Origin: Proteus columbae
GTDB lineage: Bacteria; Pseudomonadota; Gammaproteobacteria; Enterobacterales; Enterobacteriaceae
Direction of reading: 5' to 3'
Length of the DNA stretch: 64,000 nucleotides
NCBI RefSeq assembly: GCF_009914335.1
Contig: NZ_CP043925.1
Span: 868,001 to 932,000, forward strand
Numbering within the stretch: the first letter of the stretch is position 1; every line of letters starts with the position of its first letter. Of the stretch, positions 1 through 11,398 are shown in pieces. The notes beneath the pieces are model-generated. The model was not told the origin of the DNA, did no database searches, and saw only the letters and a program-made list of their open reading frames with translations. Position numbers and translations under genes: made by a program.

Positions 1-956
1 TTGATTTTGCATATCATATTCACAGTGATGTGGGGCACCGTTGCATTGGGGCAAAAATTGGCGGGCGTATTGTGCCATTTAGCTATCAATTACAGATGGG
101 CGACCAGATTGAAGTTATTACGCAAAAACACCCAAATCCAAGTCGCGATTGGTTAAATCCTAACTTAGGTTATGTCACGACAAGCCGTGGACGGGCGAAA
201 ATTCACAATTGGTTCCGTAAGCAAGATCGCGATAAAAATATTCTTGCGGGGCGTCAGATCTTAGATAACGAATTGGCGCATATGGATATCAATATGAAAG
301 AAGCAGAAAAACTGCTGATCGCACGTTATAACGTTCATAGTGTTGATGAAGTATTAGCAGGTATTGGTGTCGGTGATATTCGAATCAATCAGTTGGTAAA
401 CTTTATTCAAAGTCGATTGAATAAAGCCACCGCGGAAGATGAAGATAAAGAAGCACTGCGGACACTCGAAAACAAAACGCCAGCACCAAGAACCACTGGT
501 TCGGGTGGAAGTATTGTTGTCGAAGGTGTAGGTAACTTAATGCACCATATTGCACGTTGTTGCCAGCCTATTCCGGGTGACAATATTGTCGGCTTTATTA
601 CTAAAGGTCGTGGTATTTCGATTCACCGTGCTGACTGTGAGCAACTTGCTGAATTACTTTCTCATGCACCAGAGCGTATTGTTGATGCGGTATGGGGAGA
701 GAATTATTCCAGTGGTTATTCATTGGTAGTACGTGTTGTAGCGAATGATCGTAGTGGGTTATTACGCGATATAACGACAATTTTAGCGAATGAAAAAGTA
801 AACGTACTGGGTGTGAGTAGCCGTAGTGATGTGAAGCAACAAATTGCGACAATTGATATGAATATTGAGATTTATAATCTCCAAGTATTAGGTCGTATTT
901 TGGCAAAACTTAATCAGTTGCCTGATGTGATAGAGGCGAAACGCTTTTCTCACTAA
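1..956 (+). CDS. relA: GTP pyrophosphokinase RelA, C-terminal part (5' truncated by window edge)
   Basis: RelA makes (p)ppGpp on ribosomes carrying uncharged tRNA. The reading frame is open from base 3, so the start and the catalytic hydrolase-like and synthetase domains lie upstream of the window. What remains begins inside the TGS domain (DFAYHIHSDVGHRCIGAKIG), passes through the helical region and the conserved cysteine/histidine zinc-finger-like segment (HHIARCCQPIPGDNI, bases about 541-585), and ends with the ACT/RRM domain (DRSGLLRDITTILANEKVN). These C-terminal modules bind the ribosome and deacylated tRNA. The gene is followed by a strong terminator at 973-1007. In E. coli mazG lies close downstream; here a toxin/immunity cassette separates them. 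The assignment as RelA rather than SpoT rests on the sequence and on this context. Confidence 0.95.
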   Translation, partial: DFAYHIHSDVGHRCIGAKIGGRIVPFSYQLQMGDQIEVITQKHPNPSRDWLNPNLGYVTTSRGRAKIHNWFRKQDRDKNILAGRQILDNELAHMDINMKEAEKLLIARYNVHSVDEVLAGIGVGDIRINQLVNFIQSRLNKATAEDEDKEALRTLENKTPAPRTTGSGGSIVVEGVGNLMHHIARCCQPIPGDNIVGFITKGRGISIHRADCEQLAELLSHAPERIVDAVWGENYSSGYSLVVRVVANDRSGLLRDITTILANEKVNVLGVSSRSDVKQQIATIDMNIEIYNLQVLGRILAKLNQLPDVIEAKRFSH

Positions 957-963
957 AAGATGA

Positions 964-1014
964 AAATGATAAGATGCCGAGACAACTGTTCTCGGCATTT
1001 TTTTATCTAAAAAT
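964..1014. repeat. 51-bp direct repeat, left copy (relA terminator)
   Basis: This stretch is identical to 2921-2971 except for C978, which is T at 2935. It includes the whole relA terminator. The two copies bracket the toxin/immunity cassette, 1957 bp apart start to start. Confidence 0.9.
973..1007 (+). terminator. rho-independent terminator of relA
   Basis: A GCCGAG / CTCGGC stem with a nine-base loop is followed by seven T residues. The same sequence recurs upstream of mazG (see the 51-bp repeat). Confidence 0.85.
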
Positions 1015-1105
1015 CAGAAAATTTGTATATTTAGTTAGTAATTTAATTGCTAGGATTTATTTAAAATAAATATGGTTTTAAATAAAAGGGATCTAACGGA
1101 TAACG

Positions 1106-1444
1106 ATGAAAATAACTAAAAAATACTATATTAATAATATGTGTTGGGGATGGTTTATTGGCGCTCTATTTTTATACTCTTGCTTAGAGTATGAGTTGAA
1201 GTATGAAAGTCTAATATTGTTAATTAGTATTTCTGGTATTGGATTATATCCGTTGGCTAAATGGGGGATTGAATATTTTTTTCTTCAATTTACTACTAGA
1301 GAATTTTGGAATCGAGGACTATTTTTAGATACAGCTGGTAAAGCTGGTGGTTTAGCTTTATATAGTTTCATCGTGTTTTTATTATCTATACCAATTACAA
1401 TAATTTTTATATTATTTGTGTTAGTGAAAAGGTTGTTCCTCTAA
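1106..1444 (+). CDS. colicin E1-type immunity protein
   Basis: This 112-residue protein should sit in the inner membrane and protect the producer from the pore-forming toxin encoded tail to tail at 1468-2742. It has three clear hydrophobic stretches (about residues 14-28, 34-50 and 84-108). The pattern YPLAKWGIEYFF, then an aromatic-rich polar segment, then a C-terminal LSIPITIIFILF resembles the immunity proteins of colicins E1, Ia and Ib as I recall them; those are also about 111-113 residues. Placement on the strand opposite the toxin is the standard arrangement for pore-forming colicins. A GGAT upstream of the ATG is a modest ribosome site. A hairpin (1428-1457) overlaps the stop codon. 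Confidence 0.75.
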   Translation: MKITKKYYINNMCWGWFIGALFLYSCLEYELKYESLILLISISGIGLYPLAKWGIEYFFLQFTTREFWNRGLFLDTAGKAGGLALYSFIVFLLSIPITIIFILFVLVKRLFL

Positions 1445-1457
1445 ATAAACAACCTTT
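1428..1457. terminator. convergent hairpin between immunity and toxin genes
   Basis: A perfect 10-bp inverted repeat (AAAGGTTGTT / AACAACCTTT) with a ten-base loop spans the immunity stop codon and the short gap to the toxin stop. T-runs are short on both strands, so termination may be partial. Confidence 0.5.
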
Positions 1458-1467
1458 AAAGTATTAA

Positions 1468-2742
1468 TTAAATACCAATCAAATTATTGGCTTTTTCAAT
1501 TAAGTCGTTATCAATCAATGCTCCAATACTTGCTATAAGCAATCCATATCCTAATACCCCTATGGGACCACCTAGAAGTACACTAAATGTAAATCCTGCT
1601 ACAGATGTAGCCGCCATTCCTACAAATATAGTCTCTGCTTTAACAAAAAATGGACGCCAATTATCTGTTTCTGTTGCTTTTATTAACTCTATCGATAGAT
1701 CTTTGACGTCAAGAGCTTTACTCACAAAAAACATACCTTTACTAAATTTTTTTAATTTTTGAGCAATATCATCGAGTTTGATCGATTCCAATGCAGTTGC
1801 AATAGCTTTACGATCTTTGGCATTAATTCTTCTATTGATATCCGCTTTGTATTTTTCGTAAGCTTTTAGCGCATCATCAACGTTACGGATGGTTTTTCCT
1901 CTGGCTTGTTGTGCTAAAGACTCCGCTAATTTCCTTGCTTTATCACCATAAGCATTAAACACTTCTTTATAAAAATCAGCAGTAAACTTTATTGAATCAT
2001 GCAACTGCTTAAAATCATCGTTTGTTTGTTCTTTTTTATTTGCTTGTTGCGCTAAAATATCAGCAATTTGGAAATTACGACGTGTAAACGTCATATTCTT
2101 GTGGAAATTTTGGCATGCAGATTTAAAATCTTGTTCTCTGATATATTTTTGCATCTCAGGGAAATTATTTATATTGTCTGCACCTTTATCTGCATATAAG
2201 GCATGTAAAGCTAATCTAACTGAGGGTAACCAGCGGGAATATTCCCCAAATTTTTCACCTATATTTTGTAACATAGGGTCTGGATGAGGACTAAAATGAA
2301 TATCAAAAAGAAAACCATTTATATAGTTCATTTTTTGGTAAAACATTCTACTTAGATTCAGGTCTGCTTCAAATATACGACCTATATTTTCATTATTTAA
2401 TGGAATATTATTTTCTTCCATATTTAATAATAGCAATGGAGAACTTTCATTAAACTCGTTTGATCTATGCATTAAAGCACGGCCATAGGGTCGCATTCTT
2501 AATGCTTTTTTTAATGCTAATTCGGTTTTCTGTTTTAAGTAAGATTTACATTCATTTTTAAACTCAGGGCAATTTTTCTTTCCGCAAACAGGGCATTCTT
2601 GATTTTTATCCTGCATAAAAGTATTGCAAATTATATTTGTTGCTTGATTAAATGAGAAGTTATTATTAAACGCATATTCAGGAATATAACTGTTATGTGG
2701 TGTTACAGTGAGTGAACTAAATTGAATTACATTTAAACTCAT
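1468..2742 (-). CDS. pore-forming colicin-like bacteriocin/effector
   Basis: This 424-residue protein carries a colicin pore-forming domain in its last 200 residues. Recognisable landmarks are TADFYKEVFNAYGDKA, NVDDALKAYEKYKADIN, INAKDRKAIATALESI, TDNWRPFFVKAETIF and a long C-terminal hydrophobic hairpin (about residues 367-410) of the kind that inserts into the inner membrane. The first ~220 residues match no colicin receptor or translocation domain that I recognise. They hold a cysteine-rich CPVCGKKNC motif near residue 50 and, close to the start, SSLTVTP, which resembles a TonB box. There is no signal peptide and no lysis gene nearby. The ATG has a good AAAGGAG site. I see no convincing LexA box upstream. 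It could be a TonB-dependent bacteriocin or a contact-delivered (for example type VI) effector; the pore-forming function is the firm part. Confidence 0.85.
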   Translation of the reverse strand: MSLNVIQFSSLTVTPHNSYIPEYAFNNNFSFNQATNIICNTFMQDKNQECPVCGKKNCPEFKNECKSYLKQKTELALKKALRMRPYGRALMHRSNEFNESSPLLLLNMEENNIPLNNENIGRIFEADLNLSRMFYQKMNYINGFLFDIHFSPHPDPMLQNIGEKFGEYSRWLPSVRLALHALYADKGADNINNFPEMQKYIREQDFKSACQNFHKNMTFTRRNFQIADILAQQANKKEQTNDDFKQLHDSIKFTADFYKEVFNAYGDKARKLAESLAQQARGKTIRNVDDALKAYEKYKADINRRINAKDRKAIATALESIKLDDIAQKLKKFSKGMFFVSKALDVKDLSIELIKATETDNWRPFFVKAETIFVGMAATSVAGFTFSVLLGGPIGVLGYGLLIASIGALIDNDLIEKANNLIGI

Positions 2743-2920
2743 TTTATTACTCCTTTGATAAACAGTTGTGTTTATAAATACGGATAAAAATGACGTATTT
2801 ATATAGAGTTGAAAAATGGATTAGCTATAGTGAGGAGTATATTTGTAAATAATGAATTTATGGTTCTATTTAAAATGTTATTGTTCTTTCAAAAAAGTTA
2901 TTTTTAAAATATAGGGCTTG

Positions 2921-2971
2921 AAATGATAAGATGCTGAGACAACTGTTCTCGGCATTTTTTTATCTAAAAAT
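2921..2971. repeat. 51-bp direct repeat, right copy
   Basis: Second copy of the relA terminator segment, 50 of 51 bases identical to 964-1014. The single difference (T2935) turns one G-C pair of the stem into a G-T wobble. It lies directly in front of mazG, where the original relA-mazG junction would be. Confidence 0.9.
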
Positions 2972-3015
2972 ATGTTAAACAGGATAAAGCTAACTCTTAT
3001 TTAAAAGGCAATGTG

Positions 3016-3813
3016 ATGTCAGAAAATCGTGAAATCTTTCGTTTATTAGAAATTATGGCACAGCTACGTGATCCTAATACTGGATGTGAATGGGATAAAG
3101 TGCAGACTTTTGACACCATTGCACCTTATACATTAGAAGAAACCTATGAAGTATTAGATGCCATTACGCGCAAAGATTTTGCTGATTTAAAAGAAGAGTT
3201 AGGCGATTTACTTTATCAAGTCGTTTTTTATTCACGAATGGCACAAGAGCAAAATCTATTTGATTTTAATGATGTCTGCGAAGCCATTAGCAATAAATTA
3301 GAACGTCGCCATCCTCATATTTTTGTATCTGAAAGTGACAATAATTTCGCCACCGAAAATCACCGTTGGGAAAAGCTCAAAGCTCAAGAGCGTGAAGCCA
3401 AAGCTCTATTTTCATTGTTAGATGATATCCCTGTGTCATTGCCCGCTTTAATGAAAGCTGAAAAAATCCAAAAACGATGTGCTTCTGTGGGATTCGATTG
3501 GAATGAACTAGAGCCTGTTTTAGGTAAAGTTTATGAAGAAATTGATGAAGTGATGGCTGAAGTGAAAAAAGAGCCTCAAGATGCCTCTCGAATTGAAGAT
3601 GAGTTAGGCGATTTACTGTTTTCTGTGGTGAATTTATCACGCCATTTAAAACAAAAACCTGAACAAGCACTCAATCGAGCATGCAGAAAATTTGAACAAC
3701 GCTTTCGTTTTGTTGAAAAAACGCTCTCAGAAGAAGGTATAGGCATAGAAAATGCCTCATTGGAAGAGATGGAGATCTGTTGGCAGAAAGCAAAAGGACA
3801 ACAGGTTGAGTGA
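3016..3813 (+). CDS. mazG: nucleoside triphosphate pyrophosphohydrolase MazG
   Basis: MazG hydrolyses (d)NTPs to monophosphates and pyrophosphate and is linked to lowering ppGpp under MazEF stress. The 265-residue protein has the expected tandem MazG domains. The first carries TLEETYEVLDAI and EELGDLLYQVVFYS; the second carries EIDEVMAEVK and EDELGDLLFSVVNLSRH, the acidic helices that bind magnesium. I chose the ATG at 3016, eight bases after AAAAGG; a GTG directly before it is in frame but less likely. The relA-mazG-pyrG-eno order is the enterobacterial one. No mazEF genes are present between relA and mazG. Confidence 0.95.
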   Translation: MSENREIFRLLEIMAQLRDPNTGCEWDKVQTFDTIAPYTLEETYEVLDAITRKDFADLKEELGDLLYQVVFYSRMAQEQNLFDFNDVCEAISNKLERRHPHIFVSESDNNFATENHRWEKLKAQEREAKALFSLLDDIPVSLPALMKAEKIQKRCASVGFDWNELEPVLGKVYEEIDEVMAEVKKEPQDASRIEDELGDLLFSVVNLSRHLKQKPEQALNRACRKFEQRFRFVEKTLSEEGIGIENASLEEMEICWQKAKGQQVE

Positions 3814-3911
3814 ATTGTGACACGCAAATTAACGCCAGCGTGACATAAAGTGCGATAAAAATAGTCTATAACATCTCGTTTTTTCAGCGATTTTTATAAA
3901 AGATTTTAAAA

Positions 3912-3943
3912 AGCGAAATTATAAAAGGTAATTTCGTTTTTTT
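3912..3943 (+). terminator. terminator after mazG
   Basis: CGAAATTA / TAATTTCG stem with a seven-base loop followed by a T7 run. It lies in the 511-bp mazG-pyrG gap, whose only other recognisable content is the pyrG promoter. Confidence 0.75.
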
Positions 3944-4239
3944 GTTTTTGGGTGATTTAAAATCTTGTAGTTACATTTTATTGCATTAAAAATGTGATTA
4001 ACCTCAAAAAAATTAAAAGCATGATCATAAGCAAAAGATCTCGCTATAAACCTGCTACACTTAATACCGTGAAAAAAATAAAGCATCTCTTCTTTAAAAG
4101 TGATATCTTAGCTGAAAGGATTAAGCTAAAATGCTTGAGAAATATTTTCACGGGTTTAGTTAATTGAATTTTTACTGTTTTTTCGTGTTTAAACGGATAA
4201 GTGGCGTGATGAAAAAGAACTTTATACTACTAAGAATGT

Positions 4240-4268
4240 TTGTAGCGAAAATAAGGTTCGGGTATACT
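4240..4268 (+). promoter_or_regulatory. probable sigma-70 promoter of pyrG
   Basis: TTGTAG, a 17-base spacer and TATACT, ending about 56 bases before the pyrG ATG. Inferred from consensus match only. Confidence 0.45.
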
Positions 4269-4309
4269 GTGTTCCCGTCCAGTTATATCCATCATCCTAA
4301 TACACCTAA

Positions 4310-7326
<3,017 letters not shown>

Positions 7327-7361
7327 TCGCTTATTTGATTAGAAAATCTAATTGATTCTAA

Positions 7362-7393
7362 ATGGGTAAACCTGATGTTTACCCATTTTTTTT
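7362..7393 (+). terminator. terminator of eno
   Basis: ATGGGTAAAC / GTTTACCCAT 10-bp stem with a five-base loop and an uninterrupted T run. Confidence 0.9.
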
Positions 7394-7605
7394 GCCTAAA
7401 TATAAAAAAAATAAAATTACCGCAGCCTTTAAACGATCAAAAAGTGTGATGCATAAGAGATAATAGTGTTCAATTATTACTCTTTTATTAATAAATTGGT
7501 TAATTCTCGTGGATGAGATCCCAATTATCGCTTTTGCGCATTTTCAATGGTGCGAAATGTTTTTATATTTCACATATAACCTATTTCGTTAACAATTCAA
7601 GCTTA

Positions 7606-7622
7606 GTGAACCTAATGTTCAC
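7606..7622. promoter_or_regulatory. palindromic operator candidate upstream of the DASS transporter
   Basis: GTGAAC-CTAAT-GTTCAC is a perfect 6-bp inverted repeat 23 bases upstream of the transporter ATG. The rest of the 319-bp gap shows no other clear element apart from the eno terminator. The regulator is unknown. Confidence 0.35.
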
Positions 7623-7645
7623 ATCAGTTAATGTGGAGTATTATC

Positions 7646-9028
7646 ATGGACGCGTCCAATTTAGCCCCATCGGCAAAATCAAGCCCGATAAATAAGAGAG
7701 GGTTAATTATTCTAGCAATAGATGTTGTTTTGCTACTGCTATTGTTAGAGTTTTTACCTTATGATCCAAAGGCTAATGCTGGCCTAGCATTAATGGTATT
7801 TGTAGGGGTACTATGGCTAACTGAAGCTATTCATGTAACGATCACGGCATTATTCATTCCTATTTTAGCCGTTGTACTTGGGCTAATGAATACCAATGAG
7901 TCATTAAAATCATTTGCTAACCCTATCATTTTCTTGTTCTTTGGTGGATTTGCTTTAGCGACAGCACTTCATATTCAAGGGTTAGATCGCTTAATTGCTA
8001 ACCGCTTACTAATGATTGCAAAAGGTAAACTTTCAGTCGCGGTATTACTGTTATTTGGCGTTACTGCATTACTCTCCATGTGGATCAGTAACACTGCAAC
8101 AGCAGCAATGATGCTCCCTTTAGTCTTAGGTATTTTATCTAACTTAGATATTCGTTCAGAGCGTAATACTTTTGTATTCGTATTATTAGGTGTGGCTTAT
8201 AGTGCCAGTATTGGTGGTTTAGGTACGTTGGTTGGTAGCCCACCAAATGCGATTGCCGCAGCTCAACTGAACTTAGATTTTATTACGTGGATGAAGTACG
8301 GTATTCCAATCATGTTGGTGCTATTGCCTATCATGTTTATTGTGATGTACCTGATGCTACGTCCTAACTTAAAACACAAATTTGACTTAAAACTAGAAGT
8401 GTTAGAGTGGAATAACAAACGTGTTATCACCATGATTATCTTCTTAGTTACCGTATTTTGCTGGATCTTCAGCTCTTTCATCAGCAGTGCTTTTGGTGGT
8501 GTAAAAGATTTAGATACAGTTATTGCTGTGAGCGCGGCCATTGTTATTGGTGTAACTGGTGTCGCAAGTTGGAGTCAAATACAAGAAAACACAGAGTGGG
8601 GCGTATTAATGCTGTTTGGTGGTGGTTTAACGCTGAGCGCAATTTTACAGTCTTCTGGTGCAAGTTTGGTTATGGCTGACTTTATGAAAGATACTTTCGG
8701 TAATAGCCATTGGTTTGTGATTATTCTTGCCGTGACCACCTTTATCATCGTATTAACTGAATTTACCAGTAACACAGCAAGTGCCGCATTGTTAGTGCCA
8801 ATCTTTGCAACAGTAGCACAAGCATTAGGCATGCCTGTAATGGCGTTAACAATGATTATCGGTATCGGTGCATCTTGTGCATTTATGTTGCCTGTTGCAA
8901 CCCCACCAAATGCGATTGTCTTTGGTTCAGGTTACATTAAACAAACTGAAATGGTACGTGTTGGTGGTGTACTAAACTTAGTGTGTATCTTTGTTATCTC
9001 TCTGTTTGCTTGGTTCTTCTGGCTGTAA
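7646..9028 (+). CDS. DASS (SLC13) family anion/Na+ symporter, probably di- or tricarboxylate
   Basis: This 460-residue inner-membrane protein belongs to the divalent anion:sodium symporter family, which imports succinate, malate, citrate or sulfate. It has about 11-12 hydrophobic segments and both family hallmark SNT motifs: MWISNTATAAMMLP in the first half and TEFTSNTASAALLVPIFA in the second. VATPPNAIVFGSGYI matches the family signature region near the C terminus. I chose the ATG at 7646, preceded by GTGGAG; an upstream in-frame start at 7631 lacks a ribosome site. It is a single-gene unit with its own terminator and a possible operator. The substrate cannot be read from sequence alone. Confidence 0.85.
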   Translation: MDASNLAPSAKSSPINKRGLIILAIDVVLLLLLLEFLPYDPKANAGLALMVFVGVLWLTEAIHVTITALFIPILAVVLGLMNTNESLKSFANPIIFLFFGGFALATALHIQGLDRLIANRLLMIAKGKLSVAVLLLFGVTALLSMWISNTATAAMMLPLVLGILSNLDIRSERNTFVFVLLGVAYSASIGGLGTLVGSPPNAIAAAQLNLDFITWMKYGIPIMLVLLPIMFIVMYLMLRPNLKHKFDLKLEVLEWNNKRVITMIIFLVTVFCWIFSSFISSAFGGVKDLDTVIAVSAAIVIGVTGVASWSQIQENTEWGVLMLFGGGLTLSAILQSSGASLVMADFMKDTFGNSHWFVIILAVTTFIIVLTEFTSNTASAALLVPIFATVAQALGMPVMALTMIIGIGASCAFMLPVATPPNAIVFGSGYIKQTEMVRVGGVLNLVCIFVISLFAWFFWL

Positions 9029-9065
9029 GTGAATACGCTGAATTAATCAGGTAGAGTTAAAAAAC

Positions 9066-9101
9066 AAGGCGCTTGATAAGTTAATATCAGGCGCTTTTTT
9101 T
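9066..9101 (+). terminator. terminator of the DASS transporter gene
   Basis: GGCGC-TTGATA / TATCA-GGCGCT stem with an internal bulge, followed by T7. Confidence 0.75.
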
Positions 9102-9107
9102 ATTGGC

Positions 9108-9163
9108 AATAAAAAAGCCATCGACATTTATCACCAGTAAGGTATCAAACATATCGATGACTT
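9108..9163 (-). terminator. probable terminator of mltD
   Basis: On the minus strand CATCGA and TCGATG pair, and the second arm is followed by GGC and a T6 run. The loop is long (about 35 bases), so confidence is moderate. Confidence 0.5.
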
Positions 9164-9194
9164 TTAAAGAAGCATAAAACAGAGACGATATTAA

Positions 9195-10529
9195 CTATTT
9201 AGTATAAAGCGTGAGTTGTGTACCCGGTTTTAACATCTTAATGTCGGCGTTCCAGCTCATTAATAATTTAAGATTAATGCCGTGACGGCGGGCAATACTG
9301 TAATAAGAGTCACCTTGGCGTACTTTATAGTAGCTTGGTGAAGGTTTTGTTGGTTTCGTTGTCGTGGTATTACTGACACTACCTGCATTATGAATTTTTA
9401 ATGTTTGACCAACCAGTAATGTGCTCTTTGCATTCAATCCATTAATACGCTGTAAGTCTTTTACACTCATATTGTAGCGACGAGCAATGGCGTAAAACGA
9501 ATCCCCTGAACGAACCTTATAAACGCCTTCTTGCTTAATAGATTGATTCGTTTTGGCAACAGCCAAGCGAATAGTTTCTAATACAGCTTCGTCTTCAAAA
9601 GCGTTGCGGAATTGGTCAAGCTTGTTGCGAGGCAACATAATGACATGAGGGCCATTCGGTGCGGTTATTCCACGCTTATAGCCGGGATTATAATCTTTTA
9701 CTGTATTAATAGGTAACTGACTTAATTCAGCGACTTTATTTAACGTGATTTGCTCGCCGACATCAAATGAGGCTAACGCTTTATCTCGGTAGTTACTTTT
9801 GGGAAAAGTAATGGTTTCTTCGTTTTCACGAATAACTTTGCTCAATGCTAGAATTTTAGGAACATAATTCATGGTTTCTTTGGGTAAAGAAAGCGACCAA
9901 TAGTCTGTTGGTAAGTTCTTACTTTCATTTGCCTTTATTGCTTGCATAACACGGCCTTCACCTGCGTTATAAGCAGCAAGGGCAAGTGCCCAATCACTAT
10001 CAAACATCACATAAAGGCGCTCAAGTAAATCAAGGGCAGCTTTAGTTGATGCCATAACATCACGACGACCGTCATACCATTGGTTTTGTGCCAAACCATA
10101 GTAATTACCGGTTATCGGTACAAATTGCCATAAACCTGCGGCATTTGCAGAAGAGGTAACATGGGGATTAAACTCACTTTCAACGACAGGAACAAGTGCA
10201 AGTTCCATCGGTAATTCACGTTTTTCAATTTCATCAATAATCGAATACATATAAGGTTCAGCACGAGAAGCAACACTCTGTATATGTTTGGGATTATTTA
10301 AAAAATATAATTCTTGCTGCGAGATCCTTTCATTTTCAGGGAGGTCCATTTTCAATTCACTTACCACATAACCCCATAAATTGGTTTTTACATCATATTG
10401 AGGTTGGTGAGAAGTTGAAGTCCCTTTCGTTGATGTTGGTGTGATCGCAGACAAATTAGGTTTAATGTTCTTCGATTGCTGGCAACCCGCCAAGAGCAAT
10501 ATGGAGAACAAAATCGCTTTTGTCTTCAT
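9195..10529 (-). CDS. mltD: membrane-bound lytic murein transglycosylase D
   Basis: MltD cleaves peptidoglycan glycan strands, leaving 1,6-anhydro ends. I start it at MKTKAILFSILLLAGCQQ, which forms a lipoprotein signal with lipobox LAGC; ATGs further upstream in the frame would bury the signal. Residue positions then show an SLT domain (VPVVESEFNPHVTSSANAAGLWQF, catalytic Glu in VESEF; later ALAAYNAGEGRV) and two C-terminal LysM domains, each opening YKVR.GDS.Y.IARR, which bind glycan. Length is about 444 residues, close to E. coli MltD. It is divergent from nothing and lies immediately downstream of gloB, as in E. coli. The exact start among three nearby Met codons is uncertain. Confidence 0.93.
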   Translation of the reverse strand: MKTKAILFSILLLAGCQQSKNIKPNLSAITPTSTKGTSTSHQPQYDVKTNLWGYVVSELKMDLPENERISQQELYFLNNPKHIQSVASRAEPYMYSIIDEIEKRELPMELALVPVVESEFNPHVTSSANAAGLWQFVPITGNYYGLAQNQWYDGRRDVMASTKAALDLLERLYVMFDSDWALALAAYNAGEGRVMQAIKANESKNLPTDYWSLSLPKETMNYVPKILALSKVIRENEETITFPKSNYRDKALASFDVGEQITLNKVAELSQLPINTVKDYNPGYKRGITAPNGPHVIMLPRNKLDQFRNAFEDEAVLETIRLAVAKTNQSIKQEGVYKVRSGDSFYAIARRYNMSVKDLQRINGLNAKSTLLVGQTLKIHNAGSVSNTTTTKPTKPSPSYYKVRQGDSYYSIARRHGINLKLLMSWNADIKMLKPGTQLTLYTK

Positions 10530-10604
10530 AATAGAAAAATTCATCCTGTGTGTTTTTTGAACCAAATAATACTTAGTGTGCCAAAATAAAACAACCAATA
10601 GAAA

Positions 10605-11360
10605 TTAAAAGTTGTCTTTTAATTCTCTTAATTTTGTAAATGTCTTAATTGGCGCGTAAGTATTAGGGGTTATACCTAAAATCCTTTGTAAATCAATATC
10701 GTCAGATTTCAAAAAAAGATTAATATTCTTTTCGTTTTTTAGTGTTATTGGCACAGTAGGTTGCAAATTTTTACGCATTTCACTAACTTGGGCTAAATAA
10801 TCGGTAATAAGTGCATTTTCTGGCATGATATGATGTGCAAAGGTCATGTTTGATAGGGTGTATTCATGAGCACAACAAATTAATGTGTTATCAGGTAAAG
10901 CTCTCAATCTTTGTAATGAACTAAACATTTGTTGTGCGGTACCTTCGAATAAACGACCACAACCACCAGAAAAAAGTGTATCGCCACAAAATAAATATGG
11001 TTCACAATAATAAGCAACATGACCTAATGTATGACCCGGTGTGCCAATCACATTAAAAGTGAAAGAGCCAACAATAATACGCTCTTGATTATGAATAATA
11101 TTTTCGGCACCTTTATTTTGTGTTTCTTGTGGGCCAAAAACGTCAATGTTAGGATATTTTTTTACAAGTTCAGCAACTCCACCAACATGATCATCATGAT
11201 GGTGGGTTAATAAAATCGCGATAGGTATTAGTGAGCGTTGAGAGAGCATTTCAATAACGGGCTCGGCTTGTGAAGGATCCACAATCACACATTCACTATT
11301 TTCATTACTTAATAGCCAAATGTAGTTATCGGATAAAGCAGGAATTCTGATAAGCTCCAT
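10605..11360 (-). CDS. gloB: hydroxyacylglutathione hydrolase (glyoxalase II)
   Basis: GloB hydrolyses S-lactoylglutathione to lactate and glutathione, the second step of methylglyoxal detoxification. The 251-residue protein has the metallo-beta-lactamase metal motif THHHDDHVGG (about residue 53) plus further ligands in GHTLGHVAYY and GDTLFSGGCGRLFEGT. I chose the ATG at 11360 (MELIRIPALSDNYIW), preceded by AAGG; an upstream extension would overlap the divergent yafS. The gloB / yafS / rnhA / dnaQ arrangement equals that of E. coli. Confidence 0.96.
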   Translation of the reverse strand: MELIRIPALSDNYIWLLSNENSECVIVDPSQAEPVIEMLSQRSLIPIAILLTHHHDDHVGGVAELVKKYPNIDVFGPQETQNKGAENIIHNQERIIVGSFTFNVIGTPGHTLGHVAYYCEPYLFCGDTLFSGGCGRLFEGTAQQMFSSLQRLRALPDNTLICCAHEYTLSNMTFAHHIMPENALITDYLAQVSEMRKNLQPTVPITLKNEKNINLFLKSDDIDLQRILGITPNTYAPIKTFTKLRELKDNF

Positions 11361-11398
11361 ATAAGTTACCTTACTTATAAAATATAAAGGGTTAAACG

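Noticed and set aside
601..906. Long antisense frames inside core genes (for example within relA, eno, pgk and tktA)
   Set aside because: They follow from the codon bias of the sense genes; none has a ribosome site or a recognisable sequence.
2743..2920. Possible LexA (SOS) box upstream of the colicin-like gene
   Set aside because: Only a CTG-N10-GAG match was found, overlapping the ribosome site; the CAG half and the AT-alternating core are missing.
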